Source: SIG440 sp045631525 (lineage in GTDB: Bacteria > Bacillota > Clostridia > Monoglobales > Monoglobaceae). From it: a stretch of DNA of 64,000 nucleotides. A model generated the notes under the pieces. The model saw only the letters and a list, made by a program, of their open reading frames with translations. It ran no database searches and was not told where the DNA came from. The stretch spans positions 25,493 to 89,492 of the forward strand of contig JAZQUY010000012.1 in NCBI GenBank assembly GCA_045631525.1. The letters run 5' to 3'. This document shows, piece after piece, positions 1 through 8,504 of this stretch (positions are counted from its first letter, which is position 1; every line of letters begins with the position of its first letter). Made by a program: the position numbers and the translations under genes.

Positions 1-295
1 CGCATTTTCTTGAAAATATTTCGGAAAAAAACGTTTTCCTTGACAATGCAGTCAAAAAGAACCAAAAAATATTTGATTTTTTGTGCAAGTTTTAACGGAG
101 AAAATAAAAAAAAAGGTAGATTTTTATATTATTATCTGTTATACTTATTTAGGTATGTATATTCAAGTGTGATATATTTTTAACAATCTTTTTTTAAAAG
201 CTTGTTTTATATCATGTTTCAGTATATTCCAAAAGGTTTCAGCATCCAGACTTAGGATGTTTGACAGTATAAAAGCTTAGGAGGTATTGTTACGA
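1..295 (+). other. Leader region upstream of the hydrogenase operon
   Basis: No gene is visible here. The stretch is very AT-rich. A TTGACA hexamer near 40 has no good -10 partner, and another at 261-266 lies too close to the start codon to be the operon promoter, so no promoter is called. A strong AGGAGGT Shine-Dalgarno lies at 279-285, ten bases before the ATG at 296, and it decides the hydC start over an upstream in-frame TTG at 287. Confidence 0.5.
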
Positions 296-790
296 ATGGA
301 AAAAAAGACGCTTCCATTTAATGGGACAAAGGAACAGGAAGAACAGCTTAAGGCTGTTATTGCGGAACACAAGGACCAGGACGGTGCTGTAATTCCCGTA
401 CTTCACAAAGCACAGGAAATTTATGGATATCTTCCCATTGAGGTTCAGGAAATGATTTCTGAGGGTCTTGATGTGCCGCTGGCGGAAATTTACGGTATTG
501 TTACATTCTATACCCAGTTTTCACTTAACCCCAAGGGCAAGTATCACATCGGTGTATGCCTTGGTACTGCTTGCTATGTTAAGGGCTCAGGTGATATTTT
601 AGACAAGATTAAAGAGATTTTGGGAATTGAAGTTGGCGAGTGTACACCTGACGGTCTCTTCTCTATTGAGGCTACACGTTGTATCGGTGCTTGCGGACTT
701 GCTCCGGTTCTTACAGTAAATGATGATGTTTACGGCAGATTGGTTGTTGATGATGTTGCCGGAATTATCAAAAAATATCAGGAACTCTAA
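296..790 (+). CDS. hydC: Hydrogenase gamma subunit, NuoE-like [2Fe-2S] protein
   Basis: This is the thioredoxin-fold [2Fe-2S] subunit of a multimeric [FeFe] hydrogenase, homologous to NuoE of complex I. The four cluster cysteines are visible in two pairs, CLGTAC and RCIGAC. At 164 residues the length is typical. The ATG at 296 is preferred because AGGAGGT sits ten bases upstream. It is the first gene of a five-gene operon and its stop codon overlaps the next start (TAATG). In characterised relatives (Thermotoga, Acetobacterium, Moorella) HydABC couples NADH and reduced ferredoxin oxidation to H2 production; that role is inferred here from the gene set. Confidence 0.93.
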   Translation: MEKKTLPFNGTKEQEEQLKAVIAEHKDQDGAVIPVLHKAQEIYGYLPIEVQEMISEGLDVPLAEIYGIVTFYTQFSLNPKGKYHIGVCLGTACYVKGSGDILDKIKEILGIEVGECTPDGLFSIEATRCIGACGLAPVLTVNDDVYGRLVVDDVAGIIKKYQEL

Positions 791-1341
791 TGCGGGAAAT
801 TTCACTTCATATTCTTGATATTGTCCAGAATTCAATAGCCGCAAAGGCTGACGAAATAGGTGTCGATGTCATCGAAGATAAGATAGAGGACACTTTGACG
901 GTTGTTATCCGTGATAATGGCTGCGGAATGTCAGAGGAATTTCTCAAAAAGGTTGTTGACCCGTTTACCACCAAGCGTACAACCCGAAAGGTCGGGCTTG
1001 GAATCCCCCTTTTCAAGACGGCAGCTGAAAACACAGGCGGAAGTTTTGAAATATGGTCCAAAGAGGACGAGGGGACGCATGTTACTGCGGTGTTTGGTCT
1101 TAGTCACATTGACCGCCAACCCCTTGGTGATATGGCAGGGACAATGCTCAGCCTTTTTACAGCGTATGAGGACATAAGGTTTTTGTACAAACATAAAATC
1201 GGCGAAAAAGAATTTTTTGTTGATACAAAAGAAATTAAAAACGTGCTTGGTGACGTTTCATTGCAGGCACCTGAGGTTTATCTGTGGCTTTCTGAATTCT
1301 TGAAGGAAGGCGAAGAAGAACTGAATCAAATGGAGGTATAA
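790..1341 (+). CDS. GHKL-fold ATP-binding protein of the hydrogenase operon
   Basis: The 183-residue protein has a histidine-kinase-type ATPase domain: an N-box near residue 14 (DIVQNS), a G1 box DNGCGM near residue 42, and a glycine-rich G2 segment VGLGIP near residue 67. There is no dimerisation/phosphoacceptor histidine domain, no sensor and no membrane segment, so it is not a complete sensor kinase. It overlaps hydC by one base and is two bases from the next gene, so it is surely co-translated with the hydrogenase. Similar ATPases recur in clostridial hyd operons. A regulatory or anti-sigma-like role is possible but not shown. Confidence 0.85.
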   Translation: MREISLHILDIVQNSIAAKADEIGVDVIEDKIEDTLTVVIRDNGCGMSEEFLKKVVDPFTTKRTTRKVGLGIPLFKTAAENTGGSFEIWSKEDEGTHVTAVFGLSHIDRQPLGDMAGTMLSLFTAYEDIRFLYKHKIGEKEFFVDTKEIKNVLGDVSLQAPEVYLWLSEFLKEGEEELNQMEV

Positions 1342-1343
1342 AA

Positions 1344-1709
1344 ATGAAAAGCTTAGCTGAACTTGAAGCAATAAGAAACAAAGCGAAAGGCTCTGTTAAT
1401 TTAAGAAAAGACGATAATGCAGTTCGCGTGGTTGTTGGTATGGCAACTTGCGGAATTGCAGCAGGTGCAAAGCCTGTTATGAATGCTCTTATGGAAGAAG
1501 TAGCAAAAAGAAATCTTGAAAACGTAGCAGTTACTCAGACTGGTTGTATCGGCGTTTGCCGCTTGGAACCAATTGTTGAGGTTATGGTTCCCGGTGAAGA
1601 AAAAGTTACTTATGTCAAGGTTGACCCCAAAAAGGCTGCTGAAATAGTAAGTGAACATATCGTGAATGGACGCATAGTCACAAAGTATACAATTGGTGCA
1701 GCGCAGTAA
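1344..1709 (+). CDS. Thioredoxin-like [2Fe-2S] ferredoxin domain protein
   Basis: A 121-residue protein of the thioredoxin-like [2Fe-2S] ferredoxin type, with cysteines in MATCGIA and TGCIGVC. It resembles the extra N-terminal domain of the HydB encoded immediately downstream, so it looks like a free-standing copy of that electron-transfer module. It is the third gene of the hydrogenase operon. Its likely role is carrying electrons within the bifurcating complex; this is inferred from context. Confidence 0.88.
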   Translation: MKSLAELEAIRNKAKGSVNLRKDDNAVRVVVGMATCGIAAGAKPVMNALMEEVAKRNLENVAVTQTGCIGVCRLEPIVEVMVPGEEKVTYVKVDPKKAAEIVSEHIVNGRIVTKYTIGAAQ

Positions 1710-1759
1710 TTTCTGCCCACTTTAAAACTTGAAAAAACGGAAAGGTTAGGTGTTAAATT

Positions 1760-3553
1760 ATGGATATGGTCAGAGGTCATATTCTCTGCTGCGGCGGTAC
1801 CGGTTGTACCTCTTCAGGCTGTGATGCGATTATCAAGGAAATGGAAGCACAGCTTGCGGCACATGATTTGGAAAAAGAATTTAAGGTTATCAAGACAGGT
1901 TGCTTCGGTCTTTGTGCGTTGGGACCTATTATGATTGTATATCCTGAGGGTGCTTTCTATAGCAGAGTTACTCCTGAGGATGTTAAAGAAATCGTTGAAG
2001 AACATCTTGTTAAGGGTAGAGTTGTTAAAAGACTTCTTTATGCTGAAACAGTTGAAGAAGACAACATCAAGAGTCTTAACGAAGTTGATTTCTACAAAAA
2101 ACAAAAGAGAATTGCTCTTCGCAACTGTGGTGTTATTAACCCCGAAGACATTGATGAATATATCGGCGTTGACGGTTATCAGGCACTTGGTAAGGTCCTC
2201 ACCGAAATGACTCCTCAGGAAGTTATTGACGTAATCAAGGATTCAGGTCTCCGTGGCCGTGGCGGCGGTGGCTTCCCTACAGGTATGAAATGGCAGTTCA
2301 CTTATAATTCACAGGATGACCAGAAGTATGTTGCATGTAATGCCGACGAGGGCGACCCCGGTGCATTTATGGACAGAAGTATCCTTGAGGGTGACCCCCA
2401 TGCTGTTATTGAAGCTATGGCTATTGCAGGTTATGCAGTAGGTGCAAATCAGGGTTACATCTATATCCGTGCAGAGTACCCAATTGCTGTTAAGCGTCTT
2501 GGTATTGCTATTGCTCAGGCAAGAGAATACGGACTCCTCGGCAAAAACATTTTTGAATCAGGCTTTGATTTTGACCTGGAAATTCGTCTTGGTGCAGGTG
2601 CGTTTGTGTGTGGTGAAGAAACAGCCCTTATTACATCAATCGAAGGACACCGCGGTGAACCCCGTCCCCGTCCTCCGTTCCCGGCTGTTAAGGGTCTCTG
2701 GCAGAAGCCTACACTTCTCAATAACGTTGAGACTTATGCAAATATCACTCAGATTATATTAAATGGTGCAGACTGGTTCAAGGAAATCGGTACTGAAAAG
2801 AGCAAGGGTACAAAGGTATTCGCTCTTGGCGGTAAGATTAACAACACAGGTCTTGTTGAAGTTCCTATGGGTACAACCCTCCGTGAAATCATTGAAGAAA
2901 TCGGTGGCGGCATCCCGAACGGCAAAAAGTTCAAGGCTGCTCAAACTGGTGGTCCTTCAGGCGGATGTATTCCCACACACCTCATTGATACACCTATTGA
3001 CTATGATTCACTTATGGCAATCGGCTCAATGATGGGCTCAGGTGGTCTTATCGTTATGGACGAAGACAACTGTATGGTTGATATTGCAAAATTCTTCCTT
3101 GAATTCACAGTTGATGAATCTTGCGGTAAGTGTACTCCTTGCCGTGTTGGTACAAAGAGACTTTATGAAATCTTAGAGAAGATTACATCAGGAAATGGTA
3201 CTATGGAAGACCTTGACAAGATGGAAGAACTTTGCTACAGCATCAAGTCAACAGCACTTTGTGGTCTTGGTCAGACAGCTCCAAACCCTGTTCTCAGTAC
3301 TCTTAAGTATTTCCGTGACGAGTATGAAGCGCACGTTCGCGACAAGGTTTGTCCTGCAGGCGTATGTAAGAAACTTGTTAAGTATGAAATCATTGCTGAC
3401 AAGTGTAAAGGTTGCAGCGCTTGTGCAAGAAAGTGTCCTGTTGGAGCAATTACCGGCGAAATCAAGTCACCTTACACCATCGACCCGGACAAGTGCGTTA
3501 AGTGCGGAGTTTGTATGGTTACTTGTAAGTTTGGTGCAATTATTAAGAAATAA
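1760..3553 (+). CDS. hydB: NADH-binding hydrogenase beta subunit, NuoF-like
   Basis: This 597-residue flavoprotein is the NADH- and FMN-binding subunit of the bifurcating hydrogenase. Domains in order are an N-terminal thioredoxin-like [2Fe-2S] domain (CCGGTGC, TGCFGLC), the NuoF core with a glycine-rich GRGGGGFPTG near residue 165, a SLBB-type region, the [4Fe-4S] motif ESCGKCTPCR near residue 455, and a C-terminal 2x[4Fe-4S] ferredoxin domain (CKGCSACARKC and CVKCGVC). The architecture matches HydB of Thermotoga-type complexes and is longer than NuoF of complex I. It lies 50 bases after the ferredoxin gene and 21 before hydA. Confidence 0.95.
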   Translation: MDMVRGHILCCGGTGCTSSGCDAIIKEMEAQLAAHDLEKEFKVIKTGCFGLCALGPIMIVYPEGAFYSRVTPEDVKEIVEEHLVKGRVVKRLLYAETVEEDNIKSLNEVDFYKKQKRIALRNCGVINPEDIDEYIGVDGYQALGKVLTEMTPQEVIDVIKDSGLRGRGGGGFPTGMKWQFTYNSQDDQKYVACNADEGDPGAFMDRSILEGDPHAVIEAMAIAGYAVGANQGYIYIRAEYPIAVKRLGIAIAQAREYGLLGKNIFESGFDFDLEIRLGAGAFVCGEETALITSIEGHRGEPRPRPPFPAVKGLWQKPTLLNNVETYANITQIILNGADWFKEIGTEKSKGTKVFALGGKINNTGLVEVPMGTTLREIIEEIGGGIPNGKKFKAAQTGGPSGGCIPTHLIDTPIDYDSLMAIGSMMGSGGLIVMDEDNCMVDIAKFFLEFTVDESCGKCTPCRVGTKRLYEILEKITSGNGTMEDLDKMEELCYSIKSTALCGLGQTAPNPVLSTLKYFRDEYEAHVRDKVCPAGVCKKLVKYEIIADKCKGCSACARKCPVGAITGEIKSPYTIDPDKCVKCGVCMVTCKFGAIIKK

Positions 3554-3574
3554 GGAAAGGGAGCGTGAACTAAA

Positions 3575-5314
3575 ATGGAAATGGTTAATATTAAAATAAA
3601 TGGTCAGAGCCTTAGTGTTCCAAGCAACTACACTATTTTGGAAGCTGCCCGCAGTGCAAATATCGAAATACCTACCCTTTGCTATTTAAAGGATGTAAGC
3701 AAGACTGGTTCTTGCAGAATGTGTATAGTTGAAGTTGTAGGTGCAAGAAATCTTCAGGCTGCCTGTGTATATCCTGTATCAGAGGGTATGGAAGTCCTGA
3801 CAAACACACAAAAGGTAAGAGATGCAAGAAAAATCAATCTTGAGCTCTTGCTTTCAAATCATGACCGCAAGTGTCTTACTTGTGCTCGTAACCAGAACTG
3901 TGAACTCCAGAAACTTTCAGATGAGCTTGGTGTTACAGACATCACATATATGGGTGAAAGAAACGAATACGACATTGATGAAATTTCACCTTCAATCGTA
4001 AGAGACAATAACAAGTGTGTTCTCTGTCGTCGTTGTGTGAGCGCTTGTAAGACCATCCAGACAGTTTCTGTTATTGATGCAACCGAAAGAGGTTTCAAAA
4101 CAACAATAGCATCACCTTTCAATAAGTCTCTTAGCGAAGTTCCTTGTGTAAACTGCGGTCAGTGTATTGTGGCTTGTCCCACAGGTGCACTTCGTGAAAA
4201 GGATAACACAGATGAGGTTTGGGCAGCTATCAATGATCCCGAAAAATATGTTGTTGTTCAGACTGCTCCAGCGGTGAGAGTAGGTCTTGGTGAAGAATTC
4301 GGTTACGAAATTGGCACACCTGTTACCGGTAAAATGGCTGCAGCCCTCAGAAGAATGGGCTTTGACGGCGTATTTGATACAGATACAGGTGCTGACCTTA
4401 CAATTATGGAGGAAGGAACAGAGTTTATCGATAGACTCCAGAATGGCGGAAAACTGCCGATGATTACATCATGCAGTCCCGGTTGGATTAAGTTCTGTGA
4501 ACACAACTTCCCTGATTTTCTTGACAATCTTTCAAGTTGCAAATCACCTCATCAGATGTTTGGTGCAATTCTCAAGACATACTATGCTGAAAAGATGGGT
4601 ATTGACCCCAAGAAAATGTTTGTGGTTTCTGTTATGCCCTGCGTTGCTAAGAAATTTGAATCAGGTCGTCCCGAAATGGAAGTTGGTGGGCTCCGCGATG
4701 TTGATGCAGTTATTTCTACACGTGAGCTTGCAAAGATGATCAAACAGTCAGGTATCCTCTTTAACAAGCTTCCTGATGAAAAATTCGACAATCCGTTTGA
4801 AGAAGCAAGTGGTGCCGGCGTTATTTTTGGTGCAACAGGCGGTGTTATGGAAGCTGCTCTTCGTACAGTTGTTGAGGTTCTCGAAGGAAAGTCTTTTGAA
4901 AAACTCGACTATGAAGCAGTAAGAGGTACAGACGGTATCAAGGAAGCAACACTCACAGTTGCAGGGAATGAGGTTAAGGTTGCTGTTGTCAGCGGTCTTG
5001 GTAATGCAAGAAAGCTTCTCAATGATGTAAGAGCTGGCAAAGCAAACTATCACTTCATCGAAGTTATGGCTTGTCCCGGCGGCTGTGTAACAGGTGGTGG
5101 ACAGCCTATCGTTGATTCAACTGTTCGTATGGATATTGATCTCAAGGCAAAGCGTGCTGCAGGTCTTTATGCAGAAGATGCGTCACTTCCTGTTCGTAAG
5201 AGCCACGAAAACCCCGATATCAAGCTTCTCTACTCAGAGTTCCTTGAAAAACCGGGTAGCCACAAATCGCACGAACTCTTGCACACACACTATATCGCAA
5301 GACCTAAATTCTAA
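3575..5314 (+). CDS. hydA: [FeFe] hydrogenase catalytic subunit, group A
   Basis: The 579-residue catalytic subunit reduces protons to H2 at the H-cluster. In order it has an N-terminal [2Fe-2S] domain (LCYLKDVSKTGSCRMC), the histidine-ligated cluster motif in NHDRKCLTCARNQNC, two [4Fe-4S] motifs (CVLCRRCVSAC, CVNCGQCIVAC) and the H-cluster domain. All three signature motifs are intact: TSCSPGW near residue 295, MPCVAKKFE near 352 and MACPGGCVTGGGQP near 495. A short small-subunit tail closes the protein. With hydB and hydC it forms a soluble bifurcating complex. A rho-independent terminator follows. Confidence 0.97.
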   Translation: MEMVNIKINGQSLSVPSNYTILEAARSANIEIPTLCYLKDVSKTGSCRMCIVEVVGARNLQAACVYPVSEGMEVLTNTQKVRDARKINLELLLSNHDRKCLTCARNQNCELQKLSDELGVTDITYMGERNEYDIDEISPSIVRDNNKCVLCRRCVSACKTIQTVSVIDATERGFKTTIASPFNKSLSEVPCVNCGQCIVACPTGALREKDNTDEVWAAINDPEKYVVVQTAPAVRVGLGEEFGYEIGTPVTGKMAAALRRMGFDGVFDTDTGADLTIMEEGTEFIDRLQNGGKLPMITSCSPGWIKFCEHNFPDFLDNLSSCKSPHQMFGAILKTYYAEKMGIDPKKMFVVSVMPCVAKKFESGRPEMEVGGLRDVDAVISTRELAKMIKQSGILFNKLPDEKFDNPFEEASGAGVIFGATGGVMEAALRTVVEVLEGKSFEKLDYEAVRGTDGIKEATLTVAGNEVKVAVVSGLGNARKLLNDVRAGKANYHFIEVMACPGGCVTGGGQPIVDSTVRMDIDLKAKRAAGLYAEDASLPVRKSHENPDIKLLYSEFLEKPGSHKSHELLHTHYIARPKF

Positions 5315-5326
5315 ATTTAAAAATCA

Positions 5327-5362
5327 ATCACCGGAGTTCAAATTGAATTCCGGTGATTTTTT
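5327..5362 (+). terminator. Terminator of the hydrogenase operon
   Basis: An inverted repeat ATCACCGGA / TCCGGTGAT with a short loop is followed by a run of T, 13 bases after the hydA stop. Confidence 0.9.
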
Positions 5363-5479
5363 GTGTCGAGAAAAATGTAAAAAAGTTAGACGAAAAGATA
5401 AAATTTATAAATTGTTGTGCAATTTGTCATTGTTTTCCAAAAAAATAGCAAATTTGGTGTAAAAAATAACTAAAAACTA

Positions 5480-5509
5480 TTGACATCATTCTGGAAGATA
5501 TGGTATAAT
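5480..5509 (+). promoter_or_regulatory. Sigma-A-type promoter for the ABC permease pair
   Basis: TTGACA at 5480-5485 and TATAAT at 5504-5509 are 18 bases apart, with an extended TGG before the -10. The predicted leader is about 190 bases. Near its end it holds GGCTCAC (5642-5648) paired with GTGAGCC (5677-5683) around a 28-base loop, just upstream of the start codon. This may affect translation; no known riboswitch is recognised in it. Confidence 0.8.
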
Positions 5510-5704
5510 TTCTATTAACGTAGGAAAGCTTTGTTTTCCTTTTTGCGATTTCATTTTTATGGATAGTTATATAATTTCTCGACAGAGTTTTGTGCAGTAT
5601 AACTATTTTACATATATTAAAAAATAATGTGGCGGTTATCAGGCTCACGATGATTGCGGAAACATTTAAAACTTTAGTGAGCCGGAAAGGTTAATGATTT
5701 TTAT

Positions 5705-6649
5705 ATGAAGACTTCGGTTAAACAAGAATTGACACTTAACAGAAAAAAGTCAATATGGGTTAGAATGGCTTCCCAGTGGCAGCTTTATGTTTTCTTGCTT
5801 CCTGCAATGGCCTTTATGGCAACATTCAATTACGGCCCCATGTATGGTATTATATTGGCATTTAAAGAATACTTGCCATCACTTGGTATTATGGGTTCTC
5901 CTTGGGTGGGTTTTGACCATTTTGAAAGATTTTTCAATCTCCCCAAATTTTGGACATATATATGGAATACAATAAAGGTTTCAGCGATTACCACGACTTT
6001 ATCTTTTCCCTTTCCTATTATCCTTGCTATTATGTTGCATCACGTGAATTGCAAGTGGTACAAAAAGCTGGTTCAGAACTTTACATATTTGCCATATATG
6101 CTTTCACTTGTTGTTGTTATAAATATTGCACGAGTTTTCTGTTCACCTACCGGTGGTGTGTTCAATATTATAGGCGGTTGGTTCGGTGTGGACCCTGTCA
6201 ACTTCTTTGGTGAAGATAAGTATGTTTTCTGGATTTATTGGCTCACAGATTTGTGGCAAACCCTTGGTTATTCTGCAGTTATTTATTTGGCAGCCCTTTC
6301 AGGTGTTGACCAGGAACAACTTGAAGCAGCTAAAATTGACGGTGCAAACCAACTCAGAATTATCTGGAGTATTGAAATTCCTGCTATTGCTGATACTATT
6401 ATCATTCTTTTGATTTTGGCGTTTGGTAGAATTTTCTCTGTTGGTGCTGATAAGATGCTTCTTATCCAGAACAGTGCAAACCTTGGTGCCTCGGAAGTTC
6501 TTTCAACTTATGTATATAAGGTAGGTCTTTTGGATGCTCAGTTTGGTTTCTCTACTGCTGTTAACTTGTTTAATACCATGATAAATATTATTTGCTTGTT
6601 GCTGGTTAACTGGATATCAGGCAAAGTCAGTGAAACATCATTGTTCTAA
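5705..6649 (+). CDS. Sugar ABC transporter permease, LplB type
   Basis: A 314-residue inner-membrane permease with about six hydrophobic segments and the permease-ATPase coupling motif (EAAKIDGANQLRI, near residue 207). It matches the LplB/YtcP branch of carbohydrate ABC importers, which take up oligosaccharides or modified sugars. The start is weakly supported: a GGAAAGG lies about 15 bases upstream. The partner permease begins 15 bases downstream. The usual extracellular binding lipoprotein gene is absent on both sides, and no ATPase is near, so those parts must be elsewhere in the genome. Confidence 0.9.
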   Translation: MKTSVKQELTLNRKKSIWVRMASQWQLYVFLLPAMAFMATFNYGPMYGIILAFKEYLPSLGIMGSPWVGFDHFERFFNLPKFWTYIWNTIKVSAITTTLSFPFPIILAIMLHHVNCKWYKKLVQNFTYLPYMLSLVVVINIARVFCSPTGGVFNIIGGWFGVDPVNFFGEDKYVFWIYWLTDLWQTLGYSAVIYLAALSGVDQEQLEAAKIDGANQLRIIWSIEIPAIADTIIILLILAFGRIFSVGADKMLLIQNSANLGASEVLSTYVYKVGLLDAQFGFSTAVNLFNTMINIICLLLVNWISGKVSETSLF

Positions 6650-6664
6650 GGAGGGGATTTAGTT

Positions 6665-7555
6665 ATGAAAATGAAAAGCAGATTTGACAGAAATTTTGAT
6701 ATTATAAACTATACCCTTTTGGGAATATTGCTCTTTATAGTTATGTATCCACTGTATTTCGTAATTATCGCATCTATCAGTGACCCCAACTATGTAAATG
6801 CAGGCAAAACACTTTTGTGGCCCAGAGGTCTTACTTTTGAGGGTTATGCTAAAATTCTCGAGTATAAAGAAATTATGATAGGTTACAAAAACTCTATTAT
6901 TTATACATTTGTGGGCACAATCATTAACCTTGTTGTTCTTATTCCGGCATCCTTTGCACTTTCAAGAAAAGAACTTGTAGGAAGAAGATTCTTTTCTTTA
7001 GCTTGTATTTTCGCAATGTATTTCAGCGGTGGTGTTGTTCCCCTTTACTTGCTTATCAAAAATATGGGGATGTTTGATACTATCTGGGCTCTTGTTCTTC
7101 CTGGTGCATTCAGTATAAGTAATATGATTATTTGCCGAAGCTTCTTTGTGGGCAACGTATCTGAAGAACTTTATGAGTCTGTAAAAATAGATGGTGGCGG
7201 TTATATGAGATTTTTCTTCTCGGTAGTGCTTCCGTTGTCAAAGGCGATAATAGCTGTTATGACTCTTTATCATGCTCTCGGTCACTGGAATGGTTACCTA
7301 AGCGTTCTTTATTATATGCGTGACCCCAATAAGTACAATCTTCAGTTGGTTCTTAAAAATCTTACAGAAAGTATAAGCACAAAGACTCTTGCAACCGAAG
7401 GTATGAGTGCAGAATATCTTGCAAGCATGCAGAAACTCAATGAAATGGTTAAGTTCTCAACTATTCTCATTGCCGCACTTCCAATGATCATTCTCTATCC
7501 GTTTGTACAGAAATATTTCGTAACGGGTGTTATGATTGGTTCTGTAAAGGGTTAA
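6665..7555 (+). CDS. Sugar ABC transporter permease, YtcP/LplC type
   Basis: The 296-residue second permease of the importer has about six membrane segments and a coupling loop of the EAA type (YESVKIDGGGYMRF, near residue 175). It ends in the conserved KYFVTGVMIGSVKG tail typical of the LplC/YtcP family. An AAGGAGG lies just upstream of the ATG. It is co-transcribed with the LplB-type gene. Substrate cannot be told from the sequence. Confidence 0.9.
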   Translation: MKMKSRFDRNFDIINYTLLGILLFIVMYPLYFVIIASISDPNYVNAGKTLLWPRGLTFEGYAKILEYKEIMIGYKNSIIYTFVGTIINLVVLIPASFALSRKELVGRRFFSLACIFAMYFSGGVVPLYLLIKNMGMFDTIWALVLPGAFSISNMIICRSFFVGNVSEELYESVKIDGGGYMRFFFSVVLPLSKAIIAVMTLYHALGHWNGYLSVLYYMRDPNKYNLQLVLKNLTESISTKTLATEGMSAEYLASMQKLNEMVKFSTILIAALPMIILYPFVQKYFVTGVMIGSVKG

Positions 7556-7600
7556 ATTTCGATTAACATTTTAGGTGCAAATAAAATTCGTTTTATCAAA

Positions 7601-7631
7601 AGACCGAAGCATACAGGCTTCGGTCTTTTTT
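7601..7631 (+). terminator. Terminator after the permease pair
   Basis: Perfect inverted repeat AGACCGAAGC / GCTTCGGTCT with a six-base loop and a T run. Confidence 0.92.
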
Positions 7632-7725
7632 ATGTAACAGGAAAAGTTTGTTGTATCGATGAACAACAGGTATGCGTAACCAAAAAAACATGACTGAATA
7701 TACTGTAAAAAAGGCGGTGATAAAA

Positions 7726-7896
7726 ATGTTAAGGAAAAAGAGGTGTTGCAAAAGCCATTCAAATACATGGGCGATTTTTCTTATATCCATAGGTATCGGA
7801 CTGTTTCTTGCGTATGCAATACCCAGATATCTTCTTATAACATTACTGGGTCTGTGCCTGATTTCAACTGGGATTTGCTGCTTGGTAAAAAAATAA
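7726..7896 (+). CDS. Small cysteine-containing membrane protein upstream of spoVM
   Basis: A 56-residue protein begins at the ATG at 7726, five bases after AAGGCGGTGA, a good ribosome binding site. It has a basic, cysteine-containing N-terminus (KKRCCKSH) and then two hydrophobic stretches separated by a short polar turn (AYAIPRY), so it is probably an integral membrane protein with one or two passes. The family is not recognised. It lies 17 bases upstream of spoVM, so both are probably co-transcribed during sporulation. An in-frame ATG at 7672 lacks a ribosome binding site and is rejected. Confidence 0.6.
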   Translation: MLRKKRCCKSHSNTWAIFLISIGIGLFLAYAIPRYLLITLLGLCLISTGICCLVKK

Positions 7897-7913
7897 AAGA
7901 AAGGAGAACCAAG

Positions 7914-7997
7914 ATGAAAATTGTAGTAGTCAAAGCACCAAAATTTTTGCGAGGGATACTTAAAAGTATCTTTAAAATCAAAAGCACAGAGGATTAG
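7914..7997 (+). CDS. spoVM: Stage V sporulation protein M, 27 residues
   Basis: A 27-codon gene starts at the ATG at 7914 behind AAAGGAGAA. The product MKIVVVKAPKFLRGILKSI followed by a short basic/acidic tail closely matches SpoVM, whose Bacillus form starts MKFYTIKLPKFLGGIVRAM: the proline at position 9, the KFL and the GI are shared. SpoVM is an amphipathic helix that senses the convex forespore membrane and anchors the SpoIVA spore-coat base. The gene faces rpmB tail to tail, and spoVM and rpmB are also neighbours in Bacillus subtilis, which supports the call. Confidence 0.88.
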   Translation: MKIVVVKAPKFLRGILKSIFKIKSTED

Positions 7998-8015
7998 TGT
8001 TTACATAAATAAAAA

Positions 8016-8056
8016 AGACCATAGATGCATTTGCTTCTATGGTCTCTGGTTTTTTA
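8016..8056. terminator. Bidirectional terminator between spoVM and rpmB
   Basis: The stem AGACCATAGA / TCTATGGTCT (8016-8045) has an A run on its left and a T run (8049-8056) on its right, so it can end both converging transcripts. Confidence 0.9.
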
Positions 8057-8067
8057 GGCTTTTTAAA

Positions 8068-8256
8068 TTATACAGCGCGCTGTACTTTACCTGATCTCAA
8101 ACATCTTGAACAAGCATAAACTCTTTTGGGTGTGCCGTCAACAACTGCTCTAACCCTTCTGATGTTTGGCTTCCATGTTCTGTTGGAACGACGGTGTGAG
8201 TGAGAAACCTTAATTCCGAACTTCAATTCTTTTCCGCAAACTTCACATTTTGCCAT
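8068..8256 (-). CDS. rpmB: 50S ribosomal protein L28
   Basis: The 62-residue product begins MAKCEVCGKELKFG and continues with a basic core and a CSRC pair near residue 50, the four-cysteine zinc-binding form of L28. It is a structural protein of the large ribosomal subunit. The start at 8256 follows GGAGGTG on the minus strand; an upstream in-frame ATG would add 11 atypical residues. It is monocistronic and convergent with spoVM. Confidence 0.97.
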   Translation of the reverse strand: MAKCEVCGKELKFGIKVSHSHRRSNRTWKPNIRRVRAVVDGTPKRVYACSRCLRSGKVQRAV

Positions 8257-8504
8257 TATATATACACCTCCAATTAAAATCATAATCAATCAACTTAAAA
8301 TATTATAACAGAATATTTTTACTTTTGCAAGAGTTTTTGAAAAAAAATTAGAAAAAAAGTATAATATTATAAGGGAATGTCTGTTAGAATGATAAATGTG
8401 TTATAAATGTATAAAAAAAATATATTATTGTGTAAATCTTTTTTTTGTATTTTGTTATATAATATATTTAATATTACATTATTGAAATATCAGGAGGATG
8501 TATT
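8257..8504. other. Divergent intergenic region between rpmB and nagB
   Basis: Very AT-rich and without coding potential. A TATAAT at 8458-8463 is a plausible -10 for nagB, but no convincing -35 is seen. AGGAGG at 8492-8497 is the nagB ribosome binding site. The minus-strand rpmB promoter should also lie here but cannot be assigned with confidence. Confidence 0.5.

Noticed and set aside
255..290. TTGACAGTATAAAAG as promoter of the hyd operon
   Set aside because: The hexamers are not properly spaced and lie on the ribosome binding site.
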